Shown here: positions 34,252 to 42,400 of the stretch, piece after piece | Position numbering within the stretch: the stretch's first letter is position 1 | How the letters are laid out: each line of letters begins with the position of its first letter | NCBI GenBank assembly: GCA_036396795.1 | Contig: DASWKF010000039.1 | Span: 1-64,000 of the forward strand | Source: JAHEEM01 sp036396795 | Lineage (GTDB): Bacteria; Pseudomonadota; Gammaproteobacteria; Steroidobacterales; Rariloculaceae | Direction of reading: 5' to 3' | DNA length: 64,000 bases | Program-made: the position numbers and the translations under genes | The notes under the pieces: generated by a model | The model's input: the letters and a program-made list of their open reading frames with translations, nothing else | Database searches by the model: none | What the model was told of the DNA's origin: nothing

Positions 34252-34863
34252 CTACGGTCCCGCCTGCTGGACGCTCTGAGCGACGGCGAGCAAGCGCGAA
34301 TTCAATCTCAGCCGGCTATCCTCGGCGGCGGCCAGCGAAACCTCGAAGCGCACGCGCTCGTCGCTTACGGTGAAATTGATGATGCTGCCTTCCGACAAAG
34401 CGCCGGTGGTTTCCGTCACCGTGAGTATCGGACGATTCCTCGCCGGTGACAGCAATTGCCCCAGCTGGCCGGCTTCCTGCTGGCCGACAAAGAGAATGTG
34501 CAGGTCGTCGAAGACATCGTCGGTCTGCAATTCAACGACCCGTATCGCCCGGTTGTCGACGCTGCGGCCGGCGGTGATGCCGGCGAGCTCATCGGCGAAG
34601 TCGGCAGCGCCGAGCACGCCGATCGTAATCGACCCGTCCAAGACCTCGCCGGGCCACTCGACGTAGCTGGCGAACTTGTAGAGATACGCCGCTTTGATGC
34701 TCTGCTCGGGCACGCGGAACTGGCCGCTCGTCTGCGCAACGCAGACCGCAGTGAAACAACATTGGAGGCACAAGAGCGCATACACAGCTGCGCCGGCGAG
34801 AGCCGAGCCGGCACCGCGGCGTGGATCGGCGAATCGCCGGTCCCGGCGATCTCGCGCCGTCAT
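34252..34863 (-). CDS. YfiR family periplasmic protein
   Basis: Protein of 203 residues with an N-terminal signal region (hydrophobic about 21-43, ending CVAQ). It carries the YfiR/DUF4154 domain: IKAAYLYKFASYVEWPGE start, ITIGVLGAADFADEL, IRVVELQTDDVFDDLHILFVGQQEA, PILTVTE and INFTVSDERVRFEVS. In Pseudomonas the YfiR protein binds and represses the diguanylate cyclase YfiN in the periplasm. Here the ATG overlaps the stop of the EAL gene (ATGA) and the stop sits 2 bp before a CHASE8-like kinase, so the likely target is that kinase. Confidence 0.88.
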   Translation of the reverse strand: MTARDRRDRRFADPRRGAGSALAGAAVYALLCLQCCFTAVCVAQTSGQFRVPEQSIKAAYLYKFASYVEWPGEVLDGSITIGVLGAADFADELAGITAGRSVDNRAIRVVELQTDDVFDDLHILFVGQQEAGQLGQLLSPARNRPILTVTETTGALSEGSIINFTVSDERVRFEVSLAAAEDSRLRLNSRLLAVAQSVQQAGP

Positions 34864-37532
34864 TTGCCGCCTTGTCCTTCCGGCGATGGATGACCGTTTC
34901 CGGTTTTGAGCCACTGGCGGATCTCGGGAGCCGGCGCTGGTCGATGGATGAAGTAGCCTTGGAGCACGTCGACGCCGAGCTCCGACAGCAAGTCGACTTG
35001 CTCTTGCGTCTCCACGCCTTCGGCCACTGTCCTCATGCCCAAGGACTTCGCCAGCGAAATCGTAGTCTGCACGATGAGCCGATCGCTGCGGCTCGTCAAG
35101 AGATCGCGAACGAACCCGCGGTCGATCTTCAGCGTATCCACCGGCAGCCTCGACAGAATCTTCAACGAAGAGTGCCCCGTGCCGAAGTCGTCGATCGAAA
35201 CCAGGACGCCGGCGGCGCGCAGACGCTTGAGCATTTCGCTGGCGCGATGCGGATCGGCCATCAACATGCTCTCGGTGACCTCCAGCACCAGCTGGAATCC
35301 CGCGTGCGGCACCTCGTCGAGCACGCGTAACACGTCGCCCACGAATTCCTCGTGTCTGAGCTGATGCGGCGACACGTTCACGGCGACTTTGAACCCATCG
35401 CCGCCGAGGGCGAAATACTCGGTGCTCTCGGACAGCGCTTGGGCGATGACCCAACGTCCGACGTCGTCGATCAGGCCCAAGGACTCGAGCATCGGCACGA
35501 ATACCGCCGGCGAGATCTGGCCGTCCGGGGACTGCGACCACCGCAGCAAGGCCTCCACGCCCTCGACCCGCCGCGACTGCACGCCGACCACGGGTTGATA
35601 GTGCAAGACGAACTGATTCTCGGCGACCGCTTGGCGCAGGCGGTTGGTGATGCTGAGCCGCTGAGTGGCCTCGGCCGTCATGTCCGGGTTGTGCCGCAAG
35701 TATTGCTCGCCTGCGGCCTTGGCCCGCTCGAGCGCCGTTTCGGCGTATTGCACCAAGGCCTCCGCGTCGTCGCCGTCCCCGGGATAGTGCGAGAGACCCG
35801 CCGTGATGGAGATGCGAAGCTCCTGATCGTTGATCATGAACGGCTTTTCGAATAGATATTCGACGCTTTCCCGCAGGACGGTCTCCGCGCTTGCGGCGTC
35901 CCCGCCGACGTTCGCGGCAATGGCGTAACGCCCACCGCCGAGATGACACAGGCAGTTGGAATCGCCGAAAGTATTCTTGAGTCGCTCGGCGACGAGCTGC
36001 AGCAGCAGATCGCCGGCATGATGCCCCAGGCCGTCATTGATGACCGTGAGCCCGGCGATATCGATGACCAGCAGGAAAAGGCCATGCCCGCCTTGCTGCA
36101 GGCCGCGTATCATCGTATTCAGCCGATGCAGGAACAGCGTGCGCTTGGCCAGCGCAGTCAAGGTATCGAAGTACTCCAGGTACTGAGCGCTCTCCTTGCT
36201 CTCCATGAATTGCAGTGAGAACGTGATATTGCCCGTCACCTGACGCAGCAGGGCCAGCTCGGCTTCTCCGAAGACGTTGGTTTCCTCGGAATGCAGTTGA
36301 ATCGCGCCGATCGCCGTTCCGTCCAGCACCAGCGGCAAGGCGATGCACGACCGCAATCCCATCGCGAGCAGCAGCTCGCGGTCTCTCTGTGGAATCCCGG
36401 CTTCATTGAGGTCGTCGACGATGACCGGCTCGGCGTTAGCCAGCGCGCGCGCGACCGATCCATCGCCCTCCAAGGGCTCGCTTTTCGGCCGCTCGAGCGC
36501 GGATCGCTTGTGGCCGACGGCTCGGCAGACAAACGGCTCATCCTGCGAATCGCGTTTCGCCCGCAAAAAAATCGTCGCCATGCCGTAGCCGCCGATTTGC
36601 ACGGCGAGGCGGCAGGCTTCCTTGAGCAGCTTGGCTCTGTCCTTGAGCCTGACGATGGCGGAGTTGGCGCCGCTGAGAAAGCGCAACGCGCGATTGAGGC
36701 GCACGATCCTGTTCTGCTGAACGACACGCTCCGTGACGTCGCGATCGATGCCCCTGTATCCCCGAGCGATTCCGTCGTCGTCGCGCAAGACGACCATCTT
36801 GCGCTCGAGCCAACGCCGCTCGCCCGAGCCATGAATCCAGCGCAGCGTCACCGCGGCATCGGCCGCTTCGCTCGCGAGCAGATCGCTGAAAGCCGCCTCC
36901 AGCGCGACTTTGTCGGGCGCATCCACGTAGTCGTAACAGCTCCTGCCCAGCAGATCGTGCCTGCCGTAGCCGAGCACCTCCTCAACGCGTGGATTCGAGA
37001 ACGTGAACTTGCCGCTGATGTCGCATTCCCAGATCCAGTCCGCCGAGGTGTTCACGATATCCTGCAGGCGGGATTCGCTTCGTCGCAGCATTTGCTCGGC
37101 GAGATCTCGCGCCTTGATGATCTCCGCCTGGTGAAGCGCGTTGCGAACCGCCGGAACCAGGCGAGTGAGATTCTCCTTGAGCACGTAGTCCGAAGCGCCA
37201 CGCTTGAGCGCTTCGGTGGCGCGCTCTTCGCCTATGGTGCCGGATACGAATACGAACGGGATCGTCGCCGCGAGCTCTTGAGCGACTCTCAAGGCCGACA
37301 GCCCGTCGAACTGCGGCAGCGAAAAATCCGAGAGAATGATCTGCGGGAAGAAAACGGTGATTTCGCGGCGGAAATCCATTTCCGACGATACGACACGGAC
37401 CTTGCAGTCCAGGCCGTCTTTCTCCAGTCGCCTGGTGACGAGCTCGGCGTCGGCGCCGTTGTCCTCCAACAGCAGTACGCGAATGGCATCCCCGCCATTC
37501 GCGCCTTGTGTCAAAGTCGAAGCTGAAGTCAT
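34860..37532 (-). CDS. REC-PAS-GAF-degenerate GGDEF-EAL protein (probable c-di-GMP phosphodiesterase)
   Basis: Cytoplasmic signalling protein of about 890 residues. Receiver domain (about 17-130; LSDFSLPQFDG contains the Asp), PAS (about 150-265, IWECDISGKFTFSNPRVEEVLGYG), GAF (about 290-440), GGDEF with its active-site motif replaced (LGGGRYAI), then EAL. The EAL domain looks catalytic: EALLRW, NVSPHQLR, EVTESM, DDFGTGHSS, IDRGFV and AEGVET. So it should degrade c-di-GMP, with the dead GGDEF acting as a regulatory module. The ATG at 37532 is preferred over 37595. It heads the operon with the YfiR-like, kinase and regulator genes. Confidence 0.88.
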   Translation of the reverse strand: MTSASTLTQGANGGDAIRVLLLEDNGADAELVTRRLEKDGLDCKVRVVSSEMDFRREITVFFPQIILSDFSLPQFDGLSALRVAQELAATIPFVFVSGTIGEERATEALKRGASDYVLKENLTRLVPAVRNALHQAEIIKARDLAEQMLRRSESRLQDIVNTSADWIWECDISGKFTFSNPRVEEVLGYGRHDLLGRSCYDYVDAPDKVALEAAFSDLLASEAADAAVTLRWIHGSGERRWLERKMVVLRDDDGIARGYRGIDRDVTERVVQQNRIVRLNRALRFLSGANSAIVRLKDRAKLLKEACRLAVQIGGYGMATIFLRAKRDSQDEPFVCRAVGHKRSALERPKSEPLEGDGSVARALANAEPVIVDDLNEAGIPQRDRELLLAMGLRSCIALPLVLDGTAIGAIQLHSEETNVFGEAELALLRQVTGNITFSLQFMESKESAQYLEYFDTLTALAKRTLFLHRLNTMIRGLQQGGHGLFLLVIDIAGLTVINDGLGHHAGDLLLQLVAERLKNTFGDSNCLCHLGGGRYAIAANVGGDAASAETVLRESVEYLFEKPFMINDQELRISITAGLSHYPGDGDDAEALVQYAETALERAKAAGEQYLRHNPDMTAEATQRLSITNRLRQAVAENQFVLHYQPVVGVQSRRVEGVEALLRWSQSPDGQISPAVFVPMLESLGLIDDVGRWVIAQALSESTEYFALGGDGFKVAVNVSPHQLRHEEFVGDVLRVLDEVPHAGFQLVLEVTESMLMADPHRASEMLKRLRAAGVLVSIDDFGTGHSSLKILSRLPVDTLKIDRGFVRDLLTSRSDRLIVQTTISLAKSLGMRTVAEGVETQEQVDLLSELGVDVLQGYFIHRPAPAPEIRQWLKTGNGHPSPEGQGGK

Positions 37533-37945
37533 CAATGAGCAAACCCCGGCGCTTGCATCGGTTCGCCACGCCGGTCGACCCAGCGTCGAATCCACCTGCC
37601 ATCGGGTAAGGGGCAGCCATGGCGAACGCGGTTATGCGACTCCGCATAAGCGGTAATATACAAGGCTTATGTATAATCCCGTACCTTAGATGAGTCTGTG
37701 ACTGAGGTCACGTATTCAGGGCCCTTGAGCCGCTCACGCGCTGAACTGAGACCTGCCTCACCGGAGCGATCCGACGGGCGAATTCGGCGAGCCCGAGACG
37801 CAAGCCGAATCGTTGCATTGCTTCAGCCCTTAAGAAATACTTGGGGCTTGGATGACAGCCTAAGCGCACGCTCTAGAGCGGTGTCCAGCGGAGGCTGCGG
37901 TGCCGTTGGCCCTCGTATCCGGTTGCTTGCTCGAAGGCGGTAGCT
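37533..37945. promoter_or_regulatory. Divergent regulatory region between two EAL-protein genes
   Basis: This 413-bp gene-free stretch separates divergently transcribed operons. It has an A/T-rich core around 37630-37680: a perfect inverted repeat TTATGCG-actc-CGCATAA (37632-37649), an imperfect palindrome taatatacaaggcttatgtataat, and a TATAAT hexamer at 37672-37677 suited to the rightward gene. The remainder up to 37945 shows no gene. Confidence 0.5.
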
Positions 37946-40900
37946 ATGGCGACGATACTGGTAGTCGACGACCGCCCGATCAATCGAGAGTTCCTCATCT
38001 ACCTGCTCGGGAACGCCGGCCACGACGTTCATGAAGCCGCCGACGGCAACGAGGCGCTCCAAGTCGCCGAGCGCGTCAAGCCGAACCTGATCATCTCCGA
38101 TATCCTCATGCCGGGCATGGACGGCTTGGAGCTGGCGAAAACCGTCAAGGCAAGCGAGCGCCTTGCTCATGTGCGGATGATCTTCTATACGGCCACCTAT
38201 CGTCTCGACGAGGCGCGCGTCATGGCAGCGTCCTGTGGCGTGACGACCCTGATCGCCAAGCCCTCGGAGCCGCAGACGATATTGGATGCCGTTCAGAACG
38301 AGCTTGCGCTGCCGTTGCGCGCCGTTCCTTCGGATCGGGCTCCGGTCGTATCCGGACAACAAGTCAGCGTCGCCGTGGACCGGCTCTGCGTCACCTCCGT
38401 TCAAGAGCTCACGGATCTGCAGAAGCGGATCAGGGTCGCGATGCAATCCGAGGACACATCGAGCGGCAAAGCGCGGCGGCTGAACTTTCTATCCACGCAC
38501 ATCGACGGCTCCTTGTCTCGCTCGCATGCGCTCAGCATGCGCCTGGCCGCGCTCGTCGAGCTCGGCCTCGATCTCGCAGGGCAGCGGGAGGTCTCGGAAA
38601 TGCTCGAGATGTTCTGCCACGCAGCCCGAGACATCATGAACGCCAAGCTCGCCGTCGTCTGCGTCGTGCACGACAACGGCCGCCTGCAGCATCTGGCGAC
38701 CTGGGGCATGAGCGCCGATCAAGCTCGCCAGGTTCAAAGTGTATTCGAACCGACCGCAGGTGTTTTCGGCGAATTGCTACACGCCGAGAAGCCGCGGAGG
38801 CTGGGTCAGCTGAGCAATTCTTGGGAGTCGCTCGGGATTCCCTCGGGCCATCCTCCGATGAAGAATTTCCTCGGCGTGCCCTTGAGATCTTCCGATCGCA
38901 GCTATGGATGGTTCTATGTCGCGAATCGACTGGCTGGGGAGGAGTTCGACGAGAACGACGAGGAGCTCGCTCGGCTGCTGGGCTCCCAGCTCATCCCGCA
39001 CTACGAAAACCTCGTGCTGTTCGATCAGCTCAACCGGCATGCGGGCATTCTCAAAGTGGAAACCGAGGAACGCCAGCACGCGCTACAGCAGCTGCAGGAA
39101 ACTGAGCTTCGCTTTCGCCAGCTTGCCGAAAACATCCGCGAGGTATTCTTCTTGTTCGATGCGGAGACCGGCGCGATGTTGTACGTAAGCCCGGCCTACG
39201 AGGAAATCTGGGAACGCAGCACCGAGAGCCTGTATGCGCACCCCGCGTCCTGGTTGGATGCGATTCATCCGGAAGACTGGGACATGGCTCAGGCGAAATT
39301 CGTCGCGAGTCAGAGGACCGGGTCATTCGATTTCGAGTATCGGCTGCTGCTGCCGGACGACAGCGTGCGCTGGATCAAGGCCCGCGGTTTCCCGATCACC
39401 GATGCCGAAGGCAGGATTTACCGCATCGCCGGGCTCGCCGAGGACATCACACAGAGCAAGCTGCAGGCGCTGAGAATTCAGCGCTTATCGAGGATCTATG
39501 CAGTGCTGAGCGGCATCAATTCGGCGATCGTGCGTATCCATGAGCGCCAGGCGCTGCTCGACGAGGCCTGCCGAATTGCCGTCGAGCAGGGCGGCTTTCC
39601 GATGGCATGGATAGGCCTGGTCGAGCCGGGTGACGATAGGATCAGAGTCTCCTCGCACGCCGGCATTGAGCAGCAGCTCGCCGCTCGCCTGGCGAGCTAC
39701 TTCATGGACGAATCGATCACGCACAAGGGTGGAGCGGTTGACGCCTTGAGCTTGCGGAAACCCGTGGTCAGCAACGCGATGCAATACGAGCCCGGCATCG
39801 GCCCGGTGCTCGAGGAGGCGATACGTCAAGGCTACGGCTCCATGATCTCCTTGCCGCTGCTCATCGATAAAACTCCCGCGGGCGTGATGGTGCTGTTCGC
39901 GAAGGAGCGGGGGTTCTTCGACGAGCAGGAGCTCCAGCTCCTCGATGAGCTTGCCGGCGACGTCGCCTTCGCCCTGCAATACATCGCCAGGGAAGAGCAG
40001 CTCCATTATCTCGCCTACTACGACTCGCTGACCGGGCTGGCGAACGCCACGCTCTTCCAGGAGCGTCTCTCGCAGACCATAAAACAGCAGCCCGACGAGA
40101 GCGTCGCGCTATTTCTGATCGACCTGGACCGCTTTACGCAGATCAACGACACGCTCGGCCGCCACGTCGGCGACGGTCTGCTGTCCAGCGTCGGCAGACG
40201 CTTCTTCGAGGCGTTACCCGAGCCGCGCAGCCTGGCACGCATCAGCTCGGACACTTTCGGCATCGCCGTGGCGTCCCTGCGGCAGGAAACCGAGGCGGGC
40301 TCGATCCTCGAAGACAGGATTTTCGCGGCGTTGCAACGCCCGTTCGTATTGGACGAGCAGGAAATGCGCATCTCCGCGCGCGTCGGCATTGCTCTCTATC
40401 CTCGCGACGGCCGCGACGCTCACACCTTGTTCAACAATGCGGAGGCCGCGCTCAGGGAATCCAAGGCGTCCGGCGCGCGGTTCCGCTTCTATTCACCTGA
40501 TCTCAACTCCAGGATCGCCGACGACTTGGCGCTGGGGCAAAAGCTCCTCACCGCGGTCGAGCAGCACCAGTTCGTCTTGTACTACCAGCCGAAGGTCGAT
40601 TCCAAGACCGGCCAGCTCAGCGGCCTCGAGGCCCTGTTGCGCTGGGACAGCCCCGACGACGGGCTGGTCGCTCCAGCCAGGTTCATTCCGGCGCTGGAGG
40701 AATCGGAGCTCATTCTCGACGTCGGTGCGTGGGTTCTGGAGCGTGCTCTCTCAGACTACAAGCGCTGGAGCCGCAGGGGGATTCCCGTGCCCAGGATCGC
40801 CGTGAACGTTTCTCCAGTCCAGCTGCGCTACGCCGACTTTGCGGAGCTGGTTCTCGAGTCGATTGGGCGTTTCCCCGGCTCCGCGCTGGACCTCGAGATC

Positions 40901-41284
40901 ACGGAAAGCGTCATCATGGGAGACCTCGAAGCGAACTTCGATCGCCTGCAGAAGATTTCCGAGCGCGGCGTTACGATCACCATCGACGATTTCGGCACCG
41001 GATACTCCTCCTTACGTTATCTCGCCAAGCTGCCGGTACACGCGCTCAAGATCGACCGCTCCTTTGTCGACAGCATGGCGACCGATGCCGACAACATGAC
41101 CATGGTTTCGACCATCATTACGCTGGCGCACTCTTTCGATTTGGAAGTCGTCGCGGAAGGTGTGGAGAACGAGGAGCAAGCCAAGCTCTTGAAGCTGATG
41201 AAGTGCGATTCGATGCAGGGATTCCTGTTCGCCCAACCCATGCCGGCGGAGCAGATCGAAGAGGTCCTCACGTTCGGGCTGTAA
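37946..41284 (+). CDS. REC-GAF-PAS-GAF-degenerate GGDEF-EAL protein (probable c-di-GMP phosphodiesterase)
   Basis: Large signalling protein of 1112 residues. REC is residues 3-120 (ILVVDD; Asp in IISDILMPGMDG). Then GAF (about 200-360), a short coiled coil, PAS/PAC (about 390-510, RFRQLAENIREVFFLFD), GAF (about 530-680), GGDEF with motif degenerated to SSDTF near 766, and EAL with E895 (EALLRW), NVSPVQLR, EITESV, DDFGTGYSS, IDRSFV and AEGVEN intact. It should hydrolyse c-di-GMP under multi-input control. It has the same module set as the divergent gene at 34860-37532, suggesting an ancient duplication. Confidence 0.9.
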   Translation: MATILVVDDRPINREFLIYLLGNAGHDVHEAADGNEALQVAERVKPNLIISDILMPGMDGLELAKTVKASERLAHVRMIFYTATYRLDEARVMAASCGVTTLIAKPSEPQTILDAVQNELALPLRAVPSDRAPVVSGQQVSVAVDRLCVTSVQELTDLQKRIRVAMQSEDTSSGKARRLNFLSTHIDGSLSRSHALSMRLAALVELGLDLAGQREVSEMLEMFCHAARDIMNAKLAVVCVVHDNGRLQHLATWGMSADQARQVQSVFEPTAGVFGELLHAEKPRRLGQLSNSWESLGIPSGHPPMKNFLGVPLRSSDRSYGWFYVANRLAGEEFDENDEELARLLGSQLIPHYENLVLFDQLNRHAGILKVETEERQHALQQLQETELRFRQLAENIREVFFLFDAETGAMLYVSPAYEEIWERSTESLYAHPASWLDAIHPEDWDMAQAKFVASQRTGSFDFEYRLLLPDDSVRWIKARGFPITDAEGRIYRIAGLAEDITQSKLQALRIQRLSRIYAVLSGINSAIVRIHERQALLDEACRIAVEQGGFPMAWIGLVEPGDDRIRVSSHAGIEQQLAARLASYFMDESITHKGGAVDALSLRKPVVSNAMQYEPGIGPVLEEAIRQGYGSMISLPLLIDKTPAGVMVLFAKERGFFDEQELQLLDELAGDVAFALQYIAREEQLHYLAYYDSLTGLANATLFQERLSQTIKQQPDESVALFLIDLDRFTQINDTLGRHVGDGLLSSVGRRFFEALPEPRSLARISSDTFGIAVASLRQETEAGSILEDRIFAALQRPFVLDEQEMRISARVGIALYPRDGRDAHTLFNNAEAALRESKASGARFRFYSPDLNSRIADDLALGQKLLTAVEQHQFVLYYQPKVDSKTGQLSGLEALLRWDSPDDGLVAPARFIPALEESELILDVGAWVLERALSDYKRWSRRGIPVPRIAVNVSPVQLRYADFAELVLESIGRFPGSALDLEITESVIMGDLEANFDRLQKISERGVTITIDDFGTGYSSLRYLAKLPVHALKIDRSFVDSMATDADNMTMVSTIITLAHSFDLEVVAEGVENEEQAKLLKLMKCDSMQGFLFAQPMPAEQIEEVLTFGL

Positions 41285-41353
41285 GCGGCGAATATCGGCC
41301 GAGCGCCGCTCCCACACGACATGGGCTCAGCGCGACATGCGGCCGGCGCGGCC

Positions 41354-42130
41354 TCAGTGCGTCATCGAATAAATCAGGTAGTTGACGGCGAAGCGGTACG
41401 CCAGGGCCGTCATCGGCTCGGGGTACCAGGGATCGTCGGCGTGCTCCCAGGCATCGCCCATGTCCATGTTGAAATTGATGGCGACCATCAACCGCCCGTC
41501 GTCGTCGAATATGCCGCGCCAATGCGGCACCGTTCCCGGCCGCTGCCCGCCGCGGCCCGGGATCTGCGTGCGCTGATCCAGATCGTAGAGGACGTGCAAC
41601 AACGGGTGGTCTTCTCCGAGCTCGACGATGGGGCGGTCGGGAAACGCCCGCAGCATCGATGCGACGAATACCGACCACTCGTATTCCTCCCAGAAGTCGT
41701 CCACCATCAAAAACCCGCCGCGATCGAGATACTCGCGCAGCAGCGCCGCTTCGGGATCGCTCAGATACCATTGGCCGACTTCGACCGCGTAGAGCCAGGG
41801 GTAGTCGAATACCCTGTCGTCGTTCAAGGTGATCAGCACGCCGCCCTCACCGTAGTAGTCGACGCTCTGCCCGTCAACGCGAGTGAGCCTCTTTATTCCC
41901 TGCATGAGGTGGTATTCGGCGTCGGGGTAGTCCGTGTCCCAAGCGCCGCCCCAGCCGCGCCGGCTGCCGGGTGCGCTGGAATAGATGAGCCGCGCGAAAT
42001 GAAACTCGGCCGTGGGCGTATCGACGAGCCGGCCGTCGCGCGTCTGTCCGAAAGCCGACCCGAGCCACAACGCGATCGCGGCGCAGGCGACGGCGGCGAC
42101 CAGGGCGTGCATGGCTGAGCGAGTTCTCAC
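41354..42130 (-). CDS. DUF4159 domain exported protein
   Basis: Protein of about 258 residues with a signal peptide (VRTRSAMHALVAAVACAAIALW, cleavage near AFG-Q). The mature part is DUF4159: EFHFARLIYSS start, TDYPDAEYHLMQGIKRLT, YPWLYAVEVGQWYLSDPEAALLREYL, the GGFLMVDDFW motif, and a C-terminal PHWRGIFDDDGRLMVAINFNMDMGDAWE. The fold is glutamine-amidotransferase-like; the role is unknown. A GTG start at 42130 is chosen because GGAGGTG lies 8 bp upstream; the internal ATG at 42112 lacks such a site. It normally neighbours gliding- or AAA/vWA-type genes in other bacteria, none of which is here. Confidence 0.8.
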   Translation of the reverse strand: MRTRSAMHALVAAVACAAIALWLGSAFGQTRDGRLVDTPTAEFHFARLIYSSAPGSRRGWGGAWDTDYPDAEYHLMQGIKRLTRVDGQSVDYYGEGGVLITLNDDRVFDYPWLYAVEVGQWYLSDPEAALLREYLDRGGFLMVDDFWEEYEWSVFVASMLRAFPDRPIVELGEDHPLLHVLYDLDQRTQIPGRGGQRPGTVPHWRGIFDDDGRLMVAINFNMDMGDAWEHADDPWYPEPMTALAYRFAVNYLIYSMTH

Positions 42131-42360
42131 GGACGCGAACACCTCCGGCGTCTCAGAAGGCGATCTCAAGCGCTGGAATTATCGCATTGGGACCCGCCGG
42201 CGGGCCAACTCCTTCGATTCGGGTGCCGGCAATATGCAAAAACTGCGAAGGAACCAAGCGCGCCCATCCTGATCGAAAGCTCACAACGACCGCCGGCGCC
42301 GAGAACAGAGAGAGGGAGCTGCGCACCCAGGCCCGGACTCAGGCACAATGCCGCCCGCCA

Positions 42361-42378
42361 CTGGGCCGACAGGCCCAG
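42361..42378. promoter_or_regulatory. Palindrome CTGGGCC-gaca-GGCCCAG before the DUF5916 gene
   Basis: A perfect 7-bp inverted repeat with a 4-nt centre, 22 bp before the start codon at 42401. Its central GGGCCGACAGGCC also occurs at 12978-12990 ahead of the NHL-propeller gene. It could be an operator or a 5' leader hairpin. Confidence 0.35.
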
Positions 42379-42400
42379 TCGATTTTGGAAAAATACGCTT

